In this document: piece after piece, positions 1 to 12,365 of the stretch
Position numbering within the stretch: the first letter of the stretch is position 1
Layout: every line of letters begins with the position of its first letter
Assembly (NCBI RefSeq): GCF_014931375.1
Contig: NZ_CP063117.1
Location: 1,302,501-1,366,500 of the forward strand
Direction: 5' to 3'
Length of the DNA stretch: 64,000 nucleotides
Source: Haemophilus parainfluenzae
Lineage (GTDB): Bacteria > Pseudomonadota > Gammaproteobacteria > Enterobacterales > Pasteurellaceae
Program-made: the position numbers and the translations under genes
The notes under the pieces: model-generated
Told to the model about the DNA's origin: nothing
What the model saw: only the letters and a program-made list of their open reading frames with translations
Databases searched by the model: none

Positions 1-1094
<1,094 letters not shown>

Positions 1095-1237
1095 TACAAC
1101 GCTCAAGGGTTTTGGGTGTTGTAAGACGAAACTCAGAGACGAAAGAGAAAGTTTTGAAGTTTAATCAGCTTGTTTGGTTGTGAGACACTAGAGATAGTGA
1201 GAGCAGAAAGAGATAGAAGAAGTTATTAAAGGAATAA
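1095..1237 (+). other. 23S-5S intergenic spacer
   Basis: This is a transcribed spacer of about 140 bases between the 23S and 5S genes. It contains purine-rich sequence and no tRNA gene that I can see. It would be removed by rRNA processing. Confidence 0.7.
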
Positions 1238-1355
1238 TCCTGGCGGCGATAGAGCGGTGGTCCCACCTGACCCCATACCGAACTCAGAAGTGAAACGCCG
1301 ATGCGCCGATGGTAGTGTGGGGTTTCCCCATGTGAGAGTAGGACACCGCCAGGTA
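1238..1355 (+). rRNA. rrf: 5S ribosomal RNA
   Basis: About 117 bases with the classic 5S layout. The ends CCTGGCGG and CCGCCAGG pair as helix I, and the internal segments GGTGGTCCCACCTGACCCC and CCGAACTCAGAAGTGAAAC are near-identical to E. coli 5S. It follows the 23S gene on the same strand, completing the rRNA operon. The exact ends are set by analogy with E. coli and may be off by a few bases. Confidence 0.96.
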
Positions 1356-1364
1356 CTGAATGTA

Positions 1365-1396
1365 GAACCCCGAGCTGAATGGCTTGGGGTTTTTGT
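1365..1396 (+). terminator. rRNA operon terminator
   Basis: GC-rich hairpin (AACCCCGAGC ... GCTTGGGGTT) followed by a T-rich run, directly after 5S. This is the expected rho-independent terminator of the rRNA operon. Confidence 0.85.
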
Positions 1397-1457
1397 TTAT
1401 GGATTTTTATTAAAAATTATATAGAATGATCTCAATTTTTATTTCTCAATATAAACC

Positions 1458-3224
1458 ATGAAAAACTTTAGATATTTTGCGCAACGTTATGTTGATTGGG
1501 TTATTCGATTAGGTCGAGTTCGTTTCTCTTTACTTGGTATCGCTATTCTTGCGATTTTAGCTATCTGTATACAAATCTTATTAAGTACGCTTCTTAGTGA
1601 TGGTATTCACTGGAGTGACATTGCTCGCTCAATCACTTTTGGTTTATTTACTGCGCCTTTTGTTATTTATTTTTTTACACTACTTGTTGAACGACTAGAA
1701 CGTTCCCGTCTAGAGCTCTCTAAAACACTTGCTCGATTAGAAAAAAATAGTCGTGATAAAAGTACCTTACTGGCAACAATTAGCCATGAGTTACGTACGC
1801 CTTTAAATGGGATCATTGGTCTTAGTCGAATTCTATTGGATGATAAATTAACAGAACAACAACAAAATTATCTCAATACAATTAATCTAAGTGCGGTCAG
1901 TTTAGGTCATATTTTTAGCGATATTATTGATTTAGATAAGATCGATTCTAAGCGTATTGAATTAAATATTCAGCCTTGCGATTTCCATTCACTACTTAAT
2001 GATTTCTATAATTTTGGCACCTTGATGGCAGAACAAAAGGGGCTAAAATTCTCTTTAAAGCTGGATGATAATTTACCTAATTGGCTTTATCTCGATCGTG
2101 CTCGCCTTAGCCAAATTCTTTGGAATTTAATTAGTAATGCCGTCAAATTCACAGACAAAGGTGACGTTATTTTAAGGGTGCAGAAAATGCAAGATAATCA
2201 GTATCAATTTAGTGTTACTGATACGGGGGCAGGAATTGCACCTTGCGAATTAGATAAGATTTTTACCATGTACTATCAGGTTAAAGATAATATTCATCGT
2301 TCTGCGGGAAGTGGCATTGGTCTTGCAATTTCTAAGAATTTAGCTCAATTAATGCAAGGGGATTTAACGGTTGAAAGTGAATTGGAAAAAGGTTCAACCT
2401 TTTACTTAACGATCATTGCAGAAAAAGCGCAAGCTCATGATGGTAATGCTGAAAAAGCCATGCAGCATCTTTCTATTTTATTAGTAGAAGACGTTGAATT
2501 GAATATCGTTGTAGCCAAAAGTATTCTTGAGAAGCAGGGGCATTATGTTGATGTTGCGATGAATGGTGAACAGGCTATCCAATTATTTGAGAAAAATACT
2601 TATGATATTGTTTTTCTTGATATTAAGTTACCAGATATGTCAGGTTTTGATATCGCATACTATTTGCGTAAAAACTACGAAGAAGGGATTTACGATTTTC
2701 TTCCACCTTTAATTGCCTTTACGGCAAATGTAATGCACAGCGAAGAGGAATATCAAAATCAAGGTATGGATGGTGTGTTACGTAAACCTCTTTCTTTGAC
2801 GGAATTACGTCAGTGTTTTAAAACCTTTTTAGGTGATGATATCGAGACTACCTCTGATGAAGAAGAGCTCCCTCAAGTTCAAGAAGGTATTAATATTTCA
2901 CTTATTGAGTTAATTGGAAAATCACAAGCTAAAGCTAATGTAGAGTTATTCAAACAGTGGATGCCAATTTATTTAGATGAATTAGAAACGGCGTATGAAG
3001 ATTATCTTACAAACGCAGATATGCAACAAATGGTGTCAGATGTGGCACATAAAATAAAAGGCGCTGCAGCATCAGTGGGGCTTGTTAATATTCAAAATAT
3101 CGCAAAACAGGCTCAAGACACGTCATTACCTAATTGGGCATCTGATATTGCTTTATGGATAAAGCAACTCAGTAATGAATGGTCTCAAAATGTAGCTGAA
3201 TTAGAAGCATATTTAGAAAAATAA
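1458..3224 (+). CDS. arcB: Aerobic respiration control hybrid sensor kinase ArcB
   Basis: A 588-residue hybrid histidine kinase. Two N-terminal membrane segments (about 22-45 and 58-78) are followed by a dimerisation/phosphoacceptor domain with ISHELRTPLNGI (H110), then N, G1 (DTGAGIA) and G2 (GSGIGLA) ATP-binding boxes. A receiver domain follows, with phosphoacceptor D388 in FLDIKLPDMSG, and a C-terminal HPt domain with H531 in AHKIKGAAAS. This is the ArcB three-step phosphorelay layout that feeds ArcA and responds to quinone redox state. E. coli ArcB (778 residues) has a PAS linker. Here the kinase core follows the membrane region almost directly, as I recall for H. influenzae ArcB. The gene follows an rRNA operon and lies 3 bases before tmcA, so the two are probably co-transcribed. 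The ATG has no strong ribosome binding site. Confidence 0.95.
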   Translation: MKNFRYFAQRYVDWVIRLGRVRFSLLGIAILAILAICIQILLSTLLSDGIHWSDIARSITFGLFTAPFVIYFFTLLVERLERSRLELSKTLARLEKNSRDKSTLLATISHELRTPLNGIIGLSRILLDDKLTEQQQNYLNTINLSAVSLGHIFSDIIDLDKIDSKRIELNIQPCDFHSLLNDFYNFGTLMAEQKGLKFSLKLDDNLPNWLYLDRARLSQILWNLISNAVKFTDKGDVILRVQKMQDNQYQFSVTDTGAGIAPCELDKIFTMYYQVKDNIHRSAGSGIGLAISKNLAQLMQGDLTVESELEKGSTFYLTIIAEKAQAHDGNAEKAMQHLSILLVEDVELNIVVAKSILEKQGHYVDVAMNGEQAIQLFEKNTYDIVFLDIKLPDMSGFDIAYYLRKNYEEGIYDFLPPLIAFTANVMHSEEEYQNQGMDGVLRKPLSLTELRQCFKTFLGDDIETTSDEEELPQVQEGINISLIELIGKSQAKANVELFKQWMPIYLDELETAYEDYLTNADMQQMVSDVAHKIKGAAASVGLVNIQNIAKQAQDTSLPNWASDIALWIKQLSNEWSQNVAELEAYLEK

Positions 3225-3227
3225 TTC

Positions 3228-5072
3228 ATGACACGTCATTTTCAAATTTTGATCAGTGAGAATATGCCGTCTAATTTGCCGGCAAATACCTTGATCATTA
3301 ATGAGTTTTCTAAAATTCAAAATCTTCTTGGGCAAGAGTTTGAGACGATCTTGTTTGATGCACGAAAAGGTATCCATTTAGAGGCGCTCGCCATTGCGGC
3401 CGGTACATTAAAAATGAATGGTGCCTTAATTGTTTTGCTATCAAATTGGGAGAAACTTCATTCCCAAATAGACGAAGATAGTCTTCGTTGGTCAGGTTCG
3501 CTTGAGGCAATTACGACGCCAAGATTTATTGCATATTTTAAGCATTGTATTCATAAATATGATTTTCCCGTCCTTTATCATCAAAATGATTTAAAGTTTG
3601 ACCGCACTTTTCAGCAGTTATTTGTAAACCACAATGCGACCTTAGATCAGCAGAAAACCATTGAGCAAATCTTACAAAAAGAATCTGAACTTTACTTTCT
3701 TACTGCCAAACGAGGAAGAGGGAAATCAGCTCTAGCAGGCTTATTAGCGAATCAACTGGATACTAAAATTTACCTCACAGCTCCAAATAAAAGTGCGGTC
3801 AATATTTTGGCTGAATTTTCACAAAAAGAAATTATCTTTATTGCACCAGATGCGCTTTTCCTTGCTTTGCAAAATGATCCTTCTTTTTCTGAAAATGCTT
3901 GGCTTTTTGTTGATGAGGCGGCAATGTTGCCGATTGCTCAACTCACTGCTTTTTCCCAGCATTTTAAGCATATTCTATTTACGACTACCATCCATAGTTA
4001 TGAGGGAACGGGGCGAGGCTTTGAGCTTAAATTTAAGCAAAAAATTAACCGCACTTTTTCTGATTTTGAGCTTATTGAACCGCTGCGTTGGTCGAAAGAT
4101 GATGCTTTAGAGGCGTTTATCGATGAGCTTTTATTATTGAATGTAGAGGATGACTTTAAACAAACGCCATACGATAAAAGCAAAATATGCCAAATTACTG
4201 AACGCTCACAAGAGGAAATACTTTCTTCATTGTCTCAATTCTATGGCTTGATGACATTAGCCCATTATCGTACATCACCATTAGATCTACGGCGATTGTT
4301 TGATGCTAATTCACAGCGTTTTTTTACCGCTGAAAATGAACAAGATTTATTAGGTGCAGTTTGGGCATTAAAAGAAGGCGGGATTGAAGATTCATCGCTT
4401 ATAGAAGCCATTCAGCTAGGTACTAGACGTCCTAAAGGCAATCTTGTCCCGCAAGCACTTTGTTTTCATTCTCAGCTACAAAAGGCTTGTACATTACATT
4501 CTTTACGTATTTCGAGAATTGCGGTCCAGCCTATGTGGCAGCAGCATGGTATTGGTACACAACTTATTGAATACATCACACAAAATGCCGATCTGGATTA
4601 TTTATCAGTGAGTTTTGGTTATACCAAAGAACTGGCTCAATTTTGGCAGAAATGTGGTTTTTCTCTTGTTTATTTAGGCGAGCATTTAGAGGCAAGTAGT
4701 GGCTGTTATTCAACTATCGCTCTAAAAGGGCTTTCTGCACAAGGGATTGAATTAGAAAAAGAAGCAACGCAATCTTTTCAACGGAATATGCCTTTGTCTT
4801 TCCATCCACTTGCTCAGGAATTTAATACCACATCAGTAGATTGGGAATTGCTTGATGAAGATTGGTTAAGTTTAAAAAATTTTGCTTATTTTTACCGCAC
4901 TTTAGCTTCCGCTTTGCCGGCAATTCGTCGATTTTTAATGAATTTAGATGAAAAAGATTGCCCTTTAATGAGAGATTATTTCATCACAAAACAGATACCC
5001 TATAATAAGAAAAATGGGTTAAAATTATTACGTTCGGAAATTGCACAAAAATTAAAAAAGGAGGCAAAATGA
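3228..5072 (+). CDS. tmcA: tRNA(Met) cytidine acetyltransferase TmcA
   Basis: A 614-residue RNA helicase-acetyltransferase that makes N4-acetylcytidine at the wobble position of elongator tRNA(Met), using acetyl-CoA and ATP. A Walker A-like stretch AKRGRGKSA (about 160-168) and a Walker B-like VDEAAMLP belong to the helicase module. The later RIAVQPMWQQHGIGTQLI is a GNAT acetyl-CoA binding loop. It is somewhat shorter than E. coli TmcA (about 670), mostly in the N-terminal and extreme C-terminal parts. It starts 3 bases after the arcB stop, and its TGA overlaps the ATG of the next small gene, indicating a translationally coupled set. Several uptake sequences lie inside the coding region (for example near 3601, 3791, 4048 and 4894). 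Confidence 0.93.
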   Translation: MTRHFQILISENMPSNLPANTLIINEFSKIQNLLGQEFETILFDARKGIHLEALAIAAGTLKMNGALIVLLSNWEKLHSQIDEDSLRWSGSLEAITTPRFIAYFKHCIHKYDFPVLYHQNDLKFDRTFQQLFVNHNATLDQQKTIEQILQKESELYFLTAKRGRGKSALAGLLANQLDTKIYLTAPNKSAVNILAEFSQKEIIFIAPDALFLALQNDPSFSENAWLFVDEAAMLPIAQLTAFSQHFKHILFTTTIHSYEGTGRGFELKFKQKINRTFSDFELIEPLRWSKDDALEAFIDELLLLNVEDDFKQTPYDKSKICQITERSQEEILSSLSQFYGLMTLAHYRTSPLDLRRLFDANSQRFFTAENEQDLLGAVWALKEGGIEDSSLIEAIQLGTRRPKGNLVPQALCFHSQLQKACTLHSLRISRIAVQPMWQQHGIGTQLIEYITQNADLDYLSVSFGYTKELAQFWQKCGFSLVYLGEHLEASSGCYSTIALKGLSAQGIELEKEATQSFQRNMPLSFHPLAQEFNTTSVDWELLDEDWLSLKNFAYFYRTLASALPAIRRFLMNLDEKDCPLMRDYFITKQIPYNKKNGLKLLRSEIAQKLKKEAK

Positions 5073-5242
5073 GCGAACAAGAAAAAAAAGGTTGGTTCCG
5101 TAAAGCGGTAGATGAATACAATAAATTTTGCAGTGAGCTTGGTTTAGATAAAGGTAGTTGTCGAGGTTGTATGCCACGCATTGAATTTGATGATGATGGT
5201 AAGGTAAAAAAAGAGAAACCACTAGAACCACTCAAAAAATAA
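5069..5242 (+). CDS. Small conserved cysteine-containing protein (57 aa)
   Basis: A 57-residue protein beginning MSEQEKKGWFRKAVDEYNKF and ending in a lysine-rich tail. Its ATG overlaps the tmcA stop (ATGA), with GGAGG just upstream at about 5060-5064, so translation is coupled. Residues 21, 31 and 34 are cysteines, the last two in CRGC. There is no signal peptide or membrane segment. I believe it corresponds to the small Pasteurellaceae family DUF5363, but that is recall, and its function is unknown. A strong terminator follows at once, so the gene closes the arcB-tmcA transcription unit. The overlap, ribosome binding site and terminator make it a real gene. Confidence 0.85.
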   Translation: MSEQEKKGWFRKAVDEYNKFCSELGLDKGSCRGCMPRIEFDDDGKVKKEKPLEPLKK

Positions 5243-5245
5243 GAG

Positions 5246-5273
5246 AAACAGGGTTAAATAACCCTGTTTTTTT
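5246..5273 (+). terminator. Rho-independent terminator
   Basis: AAACAGGGTTA and TAACCCTGTTT pair around a short loop, followed by a run of T. It ends the arcB-tmcA-small protein unit. Confidence 0.85.
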
Positions 5274-5346
5274 ATACAGATAATTATTGAAAAGTAGGGT
5301 GGATTTGTTAAACTAATCAGCTGTTCACGCAAAAATGAGATAAAAA

Positions 5347-8300
5347 TTGACCGCACTTATGAAAACAACCTATTTTAATTTTGATATTCCGACTCAGCCC
5401 AATGATCATAAAATTCTTGGCAATGTATTAGCGAGTGCAGATGCACTTGCTGTTAGTGAAATTGCAGAGCAATACGATGGATTGACTGTGGTTGTGACAC
5501 CGGATACCAAAAGTGCGGTTCGTTTATCACAAGTTTTACCGGATTTAACTTCTCAGCCCGTTCAGTTTTTTCCTGATTGGGAAACGTTGCCTTATGATTC
5601 TTTTTCTCCTCATCAAGAAATTATTTCTTCGCGTTTAAGTGCGCTATTTCATTTGCAAAATACTAAAAAAGGTATCTTTGTTTTACCGATTAGCACATTA
5701 ATGCAACGCGTGTGCCCGCCGAAATATCTACAGCACAATGTCCTTCTGATTAAAAAAGGTGACCAGCTTGTCATTGAAAAATTGCGATTACAATTAGAGT
5801 CAGCAGGATATCGTTCCGTAGAGCAAGTACTAGAACATGGTGAATATGCTGTGCGCGGATCACTTTTAGATCTTTTCCCAATGGGAAGTGCGGTTCCATT
5901 TCGCTTAGATTTTTTTGATGATGAAATTGATTCGATTCGTACTTTTGATGTCGATACGCAGCGAACGTTAGATGAAATTCAATCTATTAATTTATTACCT
6001 GCACACGAATTTCCAACTGATGAGAAAGGCATTGAATTTTTCCGTACACAATTTAGAGAAACTTTTGGAGAAATTCGTCGTGATCCAGAACATATTTATC
6101 AGCAAATCAGTAAAGGCACACTAATCTCAGGGATTGAATATTGGCAGCCGTTATTTTTTGATGAAATGGCAACGTTGTTTGATTACTTGCCAGAAAAAAC
6201 GTTGTTTGTGGATATGGAAACAAATCAAGCACAAGGTGAACGTTTTTATCTTGATGCCAAACAGCGTTATGAGCATCGCAAAGTTGATCCAATGCGCCCT
6301 CTTTTGCCGCCAGAACGTTTGTGGCTAAGCATTGATGCGGTAAATCATGCATTAAAAAATTATCCTAAAATTAATTTTAAAGTAGAAAAAGTGCGGTCAT
6401 CTGTTCGTCAGAAAAATTTAGCGGTGTCCGCATTACCAGCCGTGACCATTCAATCACAGCAAAAAGAACCGTTATCGCAACTTCGTCAGTTTATTGAGCA
6501 TTTTAAAGGAAATGTTCTATTTTCAGTTGAAACTGAAGGACGACGTGAAACCTTACTGGATTTACTTTCACCATTAAAAATTAAGCCTAAACAGATTAAA
6601 ACCTTATCTGAAGCCAATCAAGACAAGTTTAATCTGTGGGTAAGTCGTCTTGAGCAAGGTTTTATTCTTGATGAGGCTAAACTCGCCGTCATTACAGAGC
6701 ATGAAATTTTAGGCGAGCGAGTACAACAACGTCAGCGTGATAAACGTAAGGCGGTGAATCCGGATACCTTAGTGCGCAATCTGGCTGAATTAAAAATTGG
6801 GCAGCCTGTGGTACATTTAGATCATGGTGTTGGGCGTTATGGTGGCTTAGTGACACTCGATACTGGGGGCTTAAAAGCAGAGTATTTACTGATCAATTAT
6901 GCGAATGAGTCCAAACTTTATGTGCCGGTTGGTTCTCTTCATTTAATTAGTCGCTATGTGGGGGGCTCAGATGAAACCGCACCATTACATAAATTAGGTA
7001 ATGAATCATGGGCGAAAACGCGTCAAAAGGCCGCAGAAAAAATTCGTGATGTGGCTGCTGAATTACTTGATGTGTATGCCCAGCGAGAAGTGAAAAAAGG
7101 CTTTGAATTTAAATATGATCGTGAGGAATTCCAGCAATTTGCTGCAACCTTCCCTTTTGAAGAAACGCACGATCAAGCTATGGCGATTAATGCCGTCATT
7201 TCAGATATGTGTCAGCCCAAAGCAATGGACCGTTTAGTTTGTGGTGATGTGGGCTTTGGGAAGACGGAAGTAGCGATGCGAGCCGCATTTTTGGCAGTAA
7301 TGAATCATAAACAAGTGGCTGTATTGGTTCCAACAACCTTGTTAGCTCAACAGCATTATGAGAATTTTAAAGATCGTTTTGCTAATCTGCCGGTTAATGT
7401 GGAAGTGCTTTCTCGTTTTAAAACAGCCAAAGAGCAAAAACAAATCTTAGAAAATTTAGCCGAAGGAAAAGTCGATATTCTAATTGGAACCCATAAATTA
7501 ATTCAATCCGATGTGAAGTTTTCTGATCTTGGCTTACTTATCATCGATGAAGAACATCGCTTTGGTGTGGGACAAAAAGAGAAAATTAAACAACTTCGAG
7601 CGAATATTGATATTTTAACGCTTACCGCAACACCAATTCCTCGTACTTTGAATATGGCGATGAATGGTATTCGCGATCTTTCTATTATTGCGACACCACC
7701 GGCTCGTCGAGTGAGTATCAAAACGTTTGTTCGTCAGAAGGATGATTTAATTATTCGTGAGGCCATCCTGCGTGAAATTTTACGTGGTGGGCAAGTTTAT
7801 TATTTACATAATGATGTGGCGAGTATTGAAAATACGGCTGAAAAACTGACCGCACTTGTACCAGAAGCTCGAGTCGTGATTGGTCATGGTCAAATGCGGG
7901 AACGTGAACTTGAACGCGTGATGAGTGATTTTTATCATCAACGTTATAACGTATTAGTCTGTTCCACCATTATTGAAACAGGGATTGATGTACCAACGGC
8001 AAATACGATTATTATTGAACGTGCAGATAATTTTGGTTTAGCTCAGCTTCACCAGCTGCGTGGACGAGTGGGACGTTCTCACCACCAAGCTTATGCCTAT
8101 TTGCTTACACCACCGCCAAAATTAATGACGAAAGATGCGAAACGTCGTTTAGAAGCGTTAGAAAGTTTAGATAATTTAGGCGCGGGGTTCATTCTTGCAA
8201 CACATGATTTAGAAATTCGTGGTGCAGGTGAATTATTAGGTAATGAACAAAGTGGACAAATTGAAAGCATCGGTTTTTCGCTTTATATGGAATTGCTTGA

Positions 8301-8796
8301 TGCAGCAGTCAAAGCCTTAAAAGAGGGGAGAGAGCCTTCATTAGAAGAGATTACACATCAGCAAGCTGAAATTGAGCTACGTGTTCCAGCTTTATTGCCA
8401 GATGATTATCTTGGCGATGTGAATATGCGTTTGTCATTCTATAAACGCATTGCGGCAGCGGAAAGTAAACAAGAGTTAGATGAATTAAAAGTTGAATTAA
8501 TCGACCGTTTTGGTTTGTTACCTGAGGCAACTAAAAATCTTTTACAAATTGCTGAAATGCGTTTAATGGTGAAACCATTAAAAGTATTGAAAATCGATGC
8601 AGGAGCTCAAGGTGGCTTTATTGAATTTTCACCTTCCGCAAAAGTTGATCCTGAAAAATTCATTAAACTGATTCAACAAAATCCAATTGTTTATCGCTTT
8701 GATGGTCCATTAAAATTTAAGTTTGTGAAAGCACTTCCAGAAAACAAAGTGCGGTTAGAATTTGTGATGGATTTAGTGAAGACGCTGACTGAGTAG
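5347..8796 (+). CDS. mfd: Transcription-repair coupling factor Mfd
   Basis: A protein of about 1149 residues. Mfd removes RNA polymerase stalled at DNA damage and recruits UvrA/UvrBC. The order seen is: N-terminal UvrB-like region ([17 protein letters not shown]), RNA-polymerase interaction (CarD-like) region ([17 protein letters not shown]), helicase domain with Walker [14 protein letters not shown] box ([10 protein letters not shown]), TATPIPRT motif, motif VI (QLRGRVGR), and the C-terminal TRCF region. Two starts are possible. TTG at 5347 has GAGA 6-7 bases upstream, while ATG at 5359 gives MKTTYFNF, the more usual-looking N-terminus, but lacks a close ribosome site. An uptake sequence (5350-5358) lies exactly between them. 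Several more uptake sequences sit inside the gene. Confidence 0.96.
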   Translation: MTALMKTTYFNFDIPTQPNDHKILGNVLASADALAVSEIAEQYDGLTVVVTPDTKSAVRLSQVLPDLTSQPVQFFPDWETLPYDSFSPHQEIISSRLSALFHLQNTKKGIFVLPISTLMQRVCPPKYLQHNVLLIKKGDQLVIEKLRLQLESAGYRSVEQVLEHGEYAVRGSLLDLFPMGSAVPFRLDFFDDEIDSIRTFDVDTQRTLDEIQSINLLPAHEFPTDEKGIEFFRTQFRETFGEIRRDPEHIYQQISKGTLISGIEYWQPLFFDEMATLFDYLPEKTLFVDMETNQAQGERFYLDAKQRYEHRKVDPMRPLLPPERLWLSIDAVNHALKNYPKINFKVEKVRSSVRQKNLAVSALPAVTIQSQQKEPLSQLRQFIEHFKGNVLFSVETEGRRETLLDLLSPLKIKPKQIKTLSEANQDKFNLWVSRLEQGFILDEAKLAVITEHEILGERVQQRQRDKRKAVNPDTLVRNLAELKIGQPVVHLDHGVGRYGGLVTLDTGGLKAEYLLINYANESKLYVPVGSLHLISRYVGGSDETAPLHKLGNESWAKTRQKAAEKIRDVAAELLDVYAQREVKKGFEFKYDREEFQQFAATFPFEETHDQAMAINAVISDMCQPKAMDRLVCGDVGFGKTEVAMRAAFLAVMNHKQVAVLVPTTLLAQQHYENFKDRFANLPVNVEVLSRFKTAKEQKQILENLAEGKVDILIGTHKLIQSDVKFSDLGLLIIDEEHRFGVGQKEKIKQLRANIDILTLTATPIPRTLNMAMNGIRDLSIIATPPARRVSIKTFVRQKDDLIIREAILREILRGGQVYYLHNDVASIENTAEKLTALVPEARVVIGHGQMRERELERVMSDFYHQRYNVLVCSTIIETGIDVPTANTIIIERADNFGLAQLHQLRGRVGRSHHQAYAYLLTPPPKLMTKDAKRRLEALESLDNLGAGFILATHDLEIRGAGELLGNEQSGQIESIGFSLYMELLDAAVKALKEGREPSLEEITHQQAEIELRVPALLPDDYLGDVNMRLSFYKRIAAAESKQELDELKVELIDRFGLLPEATKNLLQIAEMRLMVKPLKVLKIDAGAQGGFIEFSPSAKVDPEKFIKLIQQNPIVYRFDGPLKFKFVKALPENKVRLEFVMDLVKTLTE

Positions 8797-8806
8797 CAAG
8801 TAAATA

Positions 8807-8838
8807 AAAAGGCTGACAAAATGTCAGCCTTTCTTTTT
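8807..8838. terminator. Bidirectional terminator between mfd and gltS
   Basis: AAAGGCTGACA and TGTCAGCCTTT form a perfect stem with A-run on the left and T-run on the right, serving the converging mfd and gltS genes. Confidence 0.85.
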
Positions 8839-8847
8839 TACCTTTTA

Positions 8848-10062
8848 TTAGTGAAGCGCTTCAACAACGCTTAAGAACATTTTTAAGATACCGGCATTTA
8901 ATAAGTCGATAAAGAATGCCCCTACCATTGGTACGATTAAGAACGCTTTGTGAGAAGGTCCGAAACGGCTAGTAATTGCTTGCATGTTAGCAACGGCTGT
9001 TGGTGTTGCACCGAGACCGAAACCACAGTGACCCGCACTTAATACAATCGCATCATAATCTTTACCCATCATACGGTATGTGACGTAGATAGCGAAGAAA
9101 GCCATGAAGACAACTTGAACTGCTAAGATAATTAATACATCTGTTGCAAGACCTGCTAATTCCCAAAGTTTGAGAGACATCAAAGCAATCGCTAAGAAGA
9201 TAGATAAACCAACGCTACCTAGTACGTCAATTGCTGAATCAGCCACTTGGAATTTGAATAAGTGGGTTAAGCTGTTACGAATGATTACACCTGTAAATAA
9301 ACACCATACGAATGTTGGTAATTGAATGTGTGTACCTTTTGTTAAGCCATCTAAATATTGACCAATGAGTAAACATAAAGAAAGCATTGCGATAGTTTCA
9401 ATGATTGAGCGAGAATTTATTTTACGTTTGTAAGTTGGATGCTCAAATGCTTCTTGTACGTCATCTACTTCATCATTCTCTGGGTTTTCACCTTGTTTTT
9501 GACGATTTAATAAATAACGAGAGACTGGACCACCTAAGATACCACCGAAGACTAAACCGAATGTGGCACATGCCATGGCGATTTCTGTTGCAGCAGGTAG
9601 GTTAAATTCTTTAGTGAATGTTTCTGCCCATGCCGCACCTGTACCATGACCACCGGTTAGGGTAACTGAACCTGCAAGTAAACCATAAGCAGGATCAATA
9701 CCTAATAATTGAGTACCTAAAATACCGATGACATTTTGGCAAACAATGAGTATTGCGGCTGCAAATAGGAAGATAACTAATGGTTTTCCGCCTTTAATTA
9801 AGCGAGCAAAGTTTGCACTTAAACCGATAGAGGAGAAGAAGACTAACATCATCGATGTTTGTAAGCTTTTCTCAAAGGTAAATGAGGTGCCGTTTACTTT
9901 GTATAAAATGGTTAATGCAATAGCCACAATAAAGCCGCCAACAACAGGCTCAGGGATATTGAATGTTTGTAAAACGCGAATACGTTTTACTAGAAAAAAA
10001 CCAAGTAATAATACAAAACTTGCTAAAGCAAGCGTTTGATAGGTATCAAAAACAATATTCAC
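8848..10062 (-). CDS. gltS: Sodium/glutamate symporter GltS
   Basis: A 404-residue inner-membrane protein of the ESS family that imports glutamate with Na+. It has about ten hydrophobic segments and the family's paired glycine-rich reentrant loops (TLTGGHGTGAAW and SAGHCGFGLGATPTA), with a charged cytoplasmic linker (about 195-215). Length matches E. coli GltS (401). GGAGG sits just upstream of the ATG. Only 36 bases separate it from the upstream parC, so it may be co-transcribed as the last gene of parE-nirK-parC-gltS. Confidence 0.95.
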   Translation of the reverse strand: MNIVFDTYQTLALASFVLLLGFFLVKRIRVLQTFNIPEPVVGGFIVAIALTILYKVNGTSFTFEKSLQTSMMLVFFSSIGLSANFARLIKGGKPLVIFLFAAAILIVCQNVIGILGTQLLGIDPAYGLLAGSVTLTGGHGTGAAWAETFTKEFNLPAATEIAMACATFGLVFGGILGGPVSRYLLNRQKQGENPENDEVDDVQEAFEHPTYKRKINSRSIIETIAMLSLCLLIGQYLDGLTKGTHIQLPTFVWCLFTGVIIRNSLTHLFKFQVADSAIDVLGSVGLSIFLAIALMSLKLWELAGLATDVLIILAVQVVFMAFFAIYVTYRMMGKDYDAIVLSAGHCGFGLGATPTAVANMQAITSRFGPSHKAFLIVPMVGAFFIDLLNAGILKMFLSVVEALH

Positions 10063-10098
10063 GAAATATCCTCCTATTTAGTTTGGTTTCGAGAATTC

Positions 10099-12354
10099 TT
10101 ATGAGTTGTGTTCAGGTTCAACCACCACAATGTCAACATTGCTATGTAATCCACGTGGTAATTGGGAGCCTTTTCTGCCGCGTTCCGCTCGGAATTTTTG
10201 CAGATCTTCCGGTTTTAATGTGATTTTTCGTTTACCGGAATGGAACTCAAGGCTGGCTTGCTCTGAAATTAAGAACAATTTCACCAATAATTCTGACCGC
10301 GCTTTTGCATTCGCTGCTGGAATACTGATGATTTTGTTGCCTTTCCCTTTTGATAATGCCGGTAAATCCCGTACCGGAAAAATCAGCATTCGACCCGCTG
10401 AAGTGAGGGACACAAGAAGTGAGGTCGACTCGGAAAGTGTCTCAGGTTTCAAGACTTTCGCATTTTCTGGCAAAGAAATCAAGGCTTTTCCTGCTTTATT
10501 ACGTGCAATTAAATCTTCAAATTTGCAAATAAAACCGTATCCCGCATCTGATGCCATCAATAATTCTTGTTTTTCAGGCTCCATAATAACTTGTTCAATG
10601 GTCGCACCTGCCGGTAATGTAAGTTTACCGGTGAGCGGTTCACCTTGTGAACGCGCAGAAGGTAAGCTTAATGGATCTAAAGCATAGCTACGACCGGTAC
10701 TATCAATAAAAATCACCGGTTGATTACTTTTACCATAAGCGTGCGCCAGATATTTATCGCCTGCTTTATAGCTTAATCCTTCCGGATCAATATCATGACC
10801 TTTCGCACAGCGAACCCAGCCCATTTCAGATAAGATGACAGTAACAGGTTCAGCTGGCGTCATTTCACTTTCAGAAATCGCTTTCGCTTCTTCACGTTCA
10901 ACTAATTGAGACATTCTAGGGCTGGCGTATTTTTTCGCATCTTCTTGAATTTCTTTTTTGATCAAAGTATTTAGGCGACGCTCAGATCCTAAAATTAACT
11001 CTAAATTTGACCGCTCTTCTTCGAGTTTATCTTTTTCAGCTTGTAATTGATGTTCTTCTAATTTGGCTAAATGGCGTAAACGTAAGTTTAAAATGGCTTC
11101 AGCCTGTTCATCACTTAAGTTAAAGCGAGCCATTAAAACTTGTTTAGGTTCGTCTTCAGTACGAATAATCTCAATCACTTCGTCAATATTGAGGAAGGCG
11201 ATCATCAAACCATCTAAGATATGCAAACGAGCGAGTACTTTATCTAAACGATGTTGTAAACGACGCGTTACTGTTGTGCGACGGAATGTCAGCCATTCAG
11301 TGAGGACTTGAAGTAAGCCTTTCACGGCCGGTTTATGATCAAGCCCGATCATATTCATATTCACACGATAGCTTTTTTCAAGATCCGTCGTCGCAAATAA
11401 ATGCGCCATCAAGGCATCAGTATCAACACGATTTGAACGTGGCACAAGCACGATACGCACAGGGTTTTCATAATCTGCTTCATCACGAATATCTTCCACC
11501 ATTGGCAATTTTTTCGCCGTCATTTGCTCAGCGATTTGTGCAATGATTTTTGATGGAGAAGATTGATGAGGAAGTGCGCTAATGATGATTTCACCGTCTT
11601 CTTTATGCCATGTTGCACGCATTTTGATAGAACCACGACCGGTTTCATACATTTTGCGAATATCATCTTTTGGTGAAATAATTTCCGCTTCAGTTGGGAA
11701 ATCCGGGCCTTGAATGATATTGAGTACATCATCTAATCCTGCTTTTGGATTATCTAATAGCATAACAGCGGCATCCGCCACTTCATTAATATTATGTGGT
11801 GGAATATCGGTTGCCATCCCGACGGCAATCCCGGTGGTGCCGTTTAACAGAATATGAGGCAAACGTGCAGGCAAATATTGAGGTTCTTCTAAGGTACCAT
11901 CAAAGTTCGGTTGGAAATCAACAGTGCCTTGGCCTAATTCAGATAATAAAATTTCAGAGATTTTGGACAGGCGAGATTCGGTATAACGCATTGCCGCAAA
12001 TGATTTAGGATCATCTGGCGCCCCCCAGTTTCCTTGCCCATCCACCAAAGGATAGCGATAAGAAAAGGGCTGAGCCATTAAAACCATGGCTTCATAACAG
12101 GCGGAGTCACCATGCGGATGGAATTTACCTAACACATCACCGACGGTACGTGCAGATTTTTTAAATTTCGCTGCAGCATTTAACCCCAATTCAGACATCG
12201 CATAAACAATACGACGTTGGACAGGCTTTAAGCCATCACCAATAAAAGGCAATGCACGATCCATGATGACGTACATTGAATAATTAAGATAAGCCTTTTC
12301 TGTAAAGGTGCGAAGTGGCATCTGCTCGATGCCTTCGTAATTAATATTGCTCAT
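10099..12354 (-). CDS. parC: DNA topoisomerase IV subunit A ParC
   Basis: A 751-residue type IIA topoisomerase subunit that cuts and rejoins DNA during decatenation of daughter chromosomes. The breakage-reunion domain holds the catalytic tyrosine in [12 protein letters not shown]. It is followed by coiled-coil and a shortened beta-pinwheel C-terminal domain, typical for ParC rather than GyrA. The quinolone-resistance region reads [12 protein letters not shown], with the wild-type serine and glutamate at the positions equivalent to E. coli S80/E84, so no target mutation is visible there. Its ATG lies 11 bases after the nirK stop. In Enterobacteriaceae and, as I recall, H. influenzae, parC neighbours parE more directly. 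Confidence 0.97.
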   Translation of the reverse strand: MSNINYEGIEQMPLRTFTEKAYLNYSMYVIMDRALPFIGDGLKPVQRRIVYAMSELGLNAAAKFKKSARTVGDVLGKFHPHGDSACYEAMVLMAQPFSYRYPLVDGQGNWGAPDDPKSFAAMRYTESRLSKISEILLSELGQGTVDFQPNFDGTLEEPQYLPARLPHILLNGTTGIAVGMATDIPPHNINEVADAAVMLLDNPKAGLDDVLNIIQGPDFPTEAEIISPKDDIRKMYETGRGSIKMRATWHKEDGEIIISALPHQSSPSKIIAQIAEQMTAKKLPMVEDIRDEADYENPVRIVLVPRSNRVDTDALMAHLFATTDLEKSYRVNMNMIGLDHKPAVKGLLQVLTEWLTFRRTTVTRRLQHRLDKVLARLHILDGLMIAFLNIDEVIEIIRTEDEPKQVLMARFNLSDEQAEAILNLRLRHLAKLEEHQLQAEKDKLEEERSNLELILGSERRLNTLIKKEIQEDAKKYASPRMSQLVEREEAKAISESEMTPAEPVTVILSEMGWVRCAKGHDIDPEGLSYKAGDKYLAHAYGKSNQPVIFIDSTGRSYALDPLSLPSARSQGEPLTGKLTLPAGATIEQVIMEPEKQELLMASDAGYGFICKFEDLIARNKAGKALISLPENAKVLKPETLSESTSLLVSLTSAGRMLIFPVRDLPALSKGKGNKIISIPAANAKARSELLVKLFLISEQASLEFHSGKRKITLKPEDLQKFRAERGRKGSQLPRGLHSNVDIVVVEPEHNS

Positions 12355-12365
12355 ATTCTTCTAAT

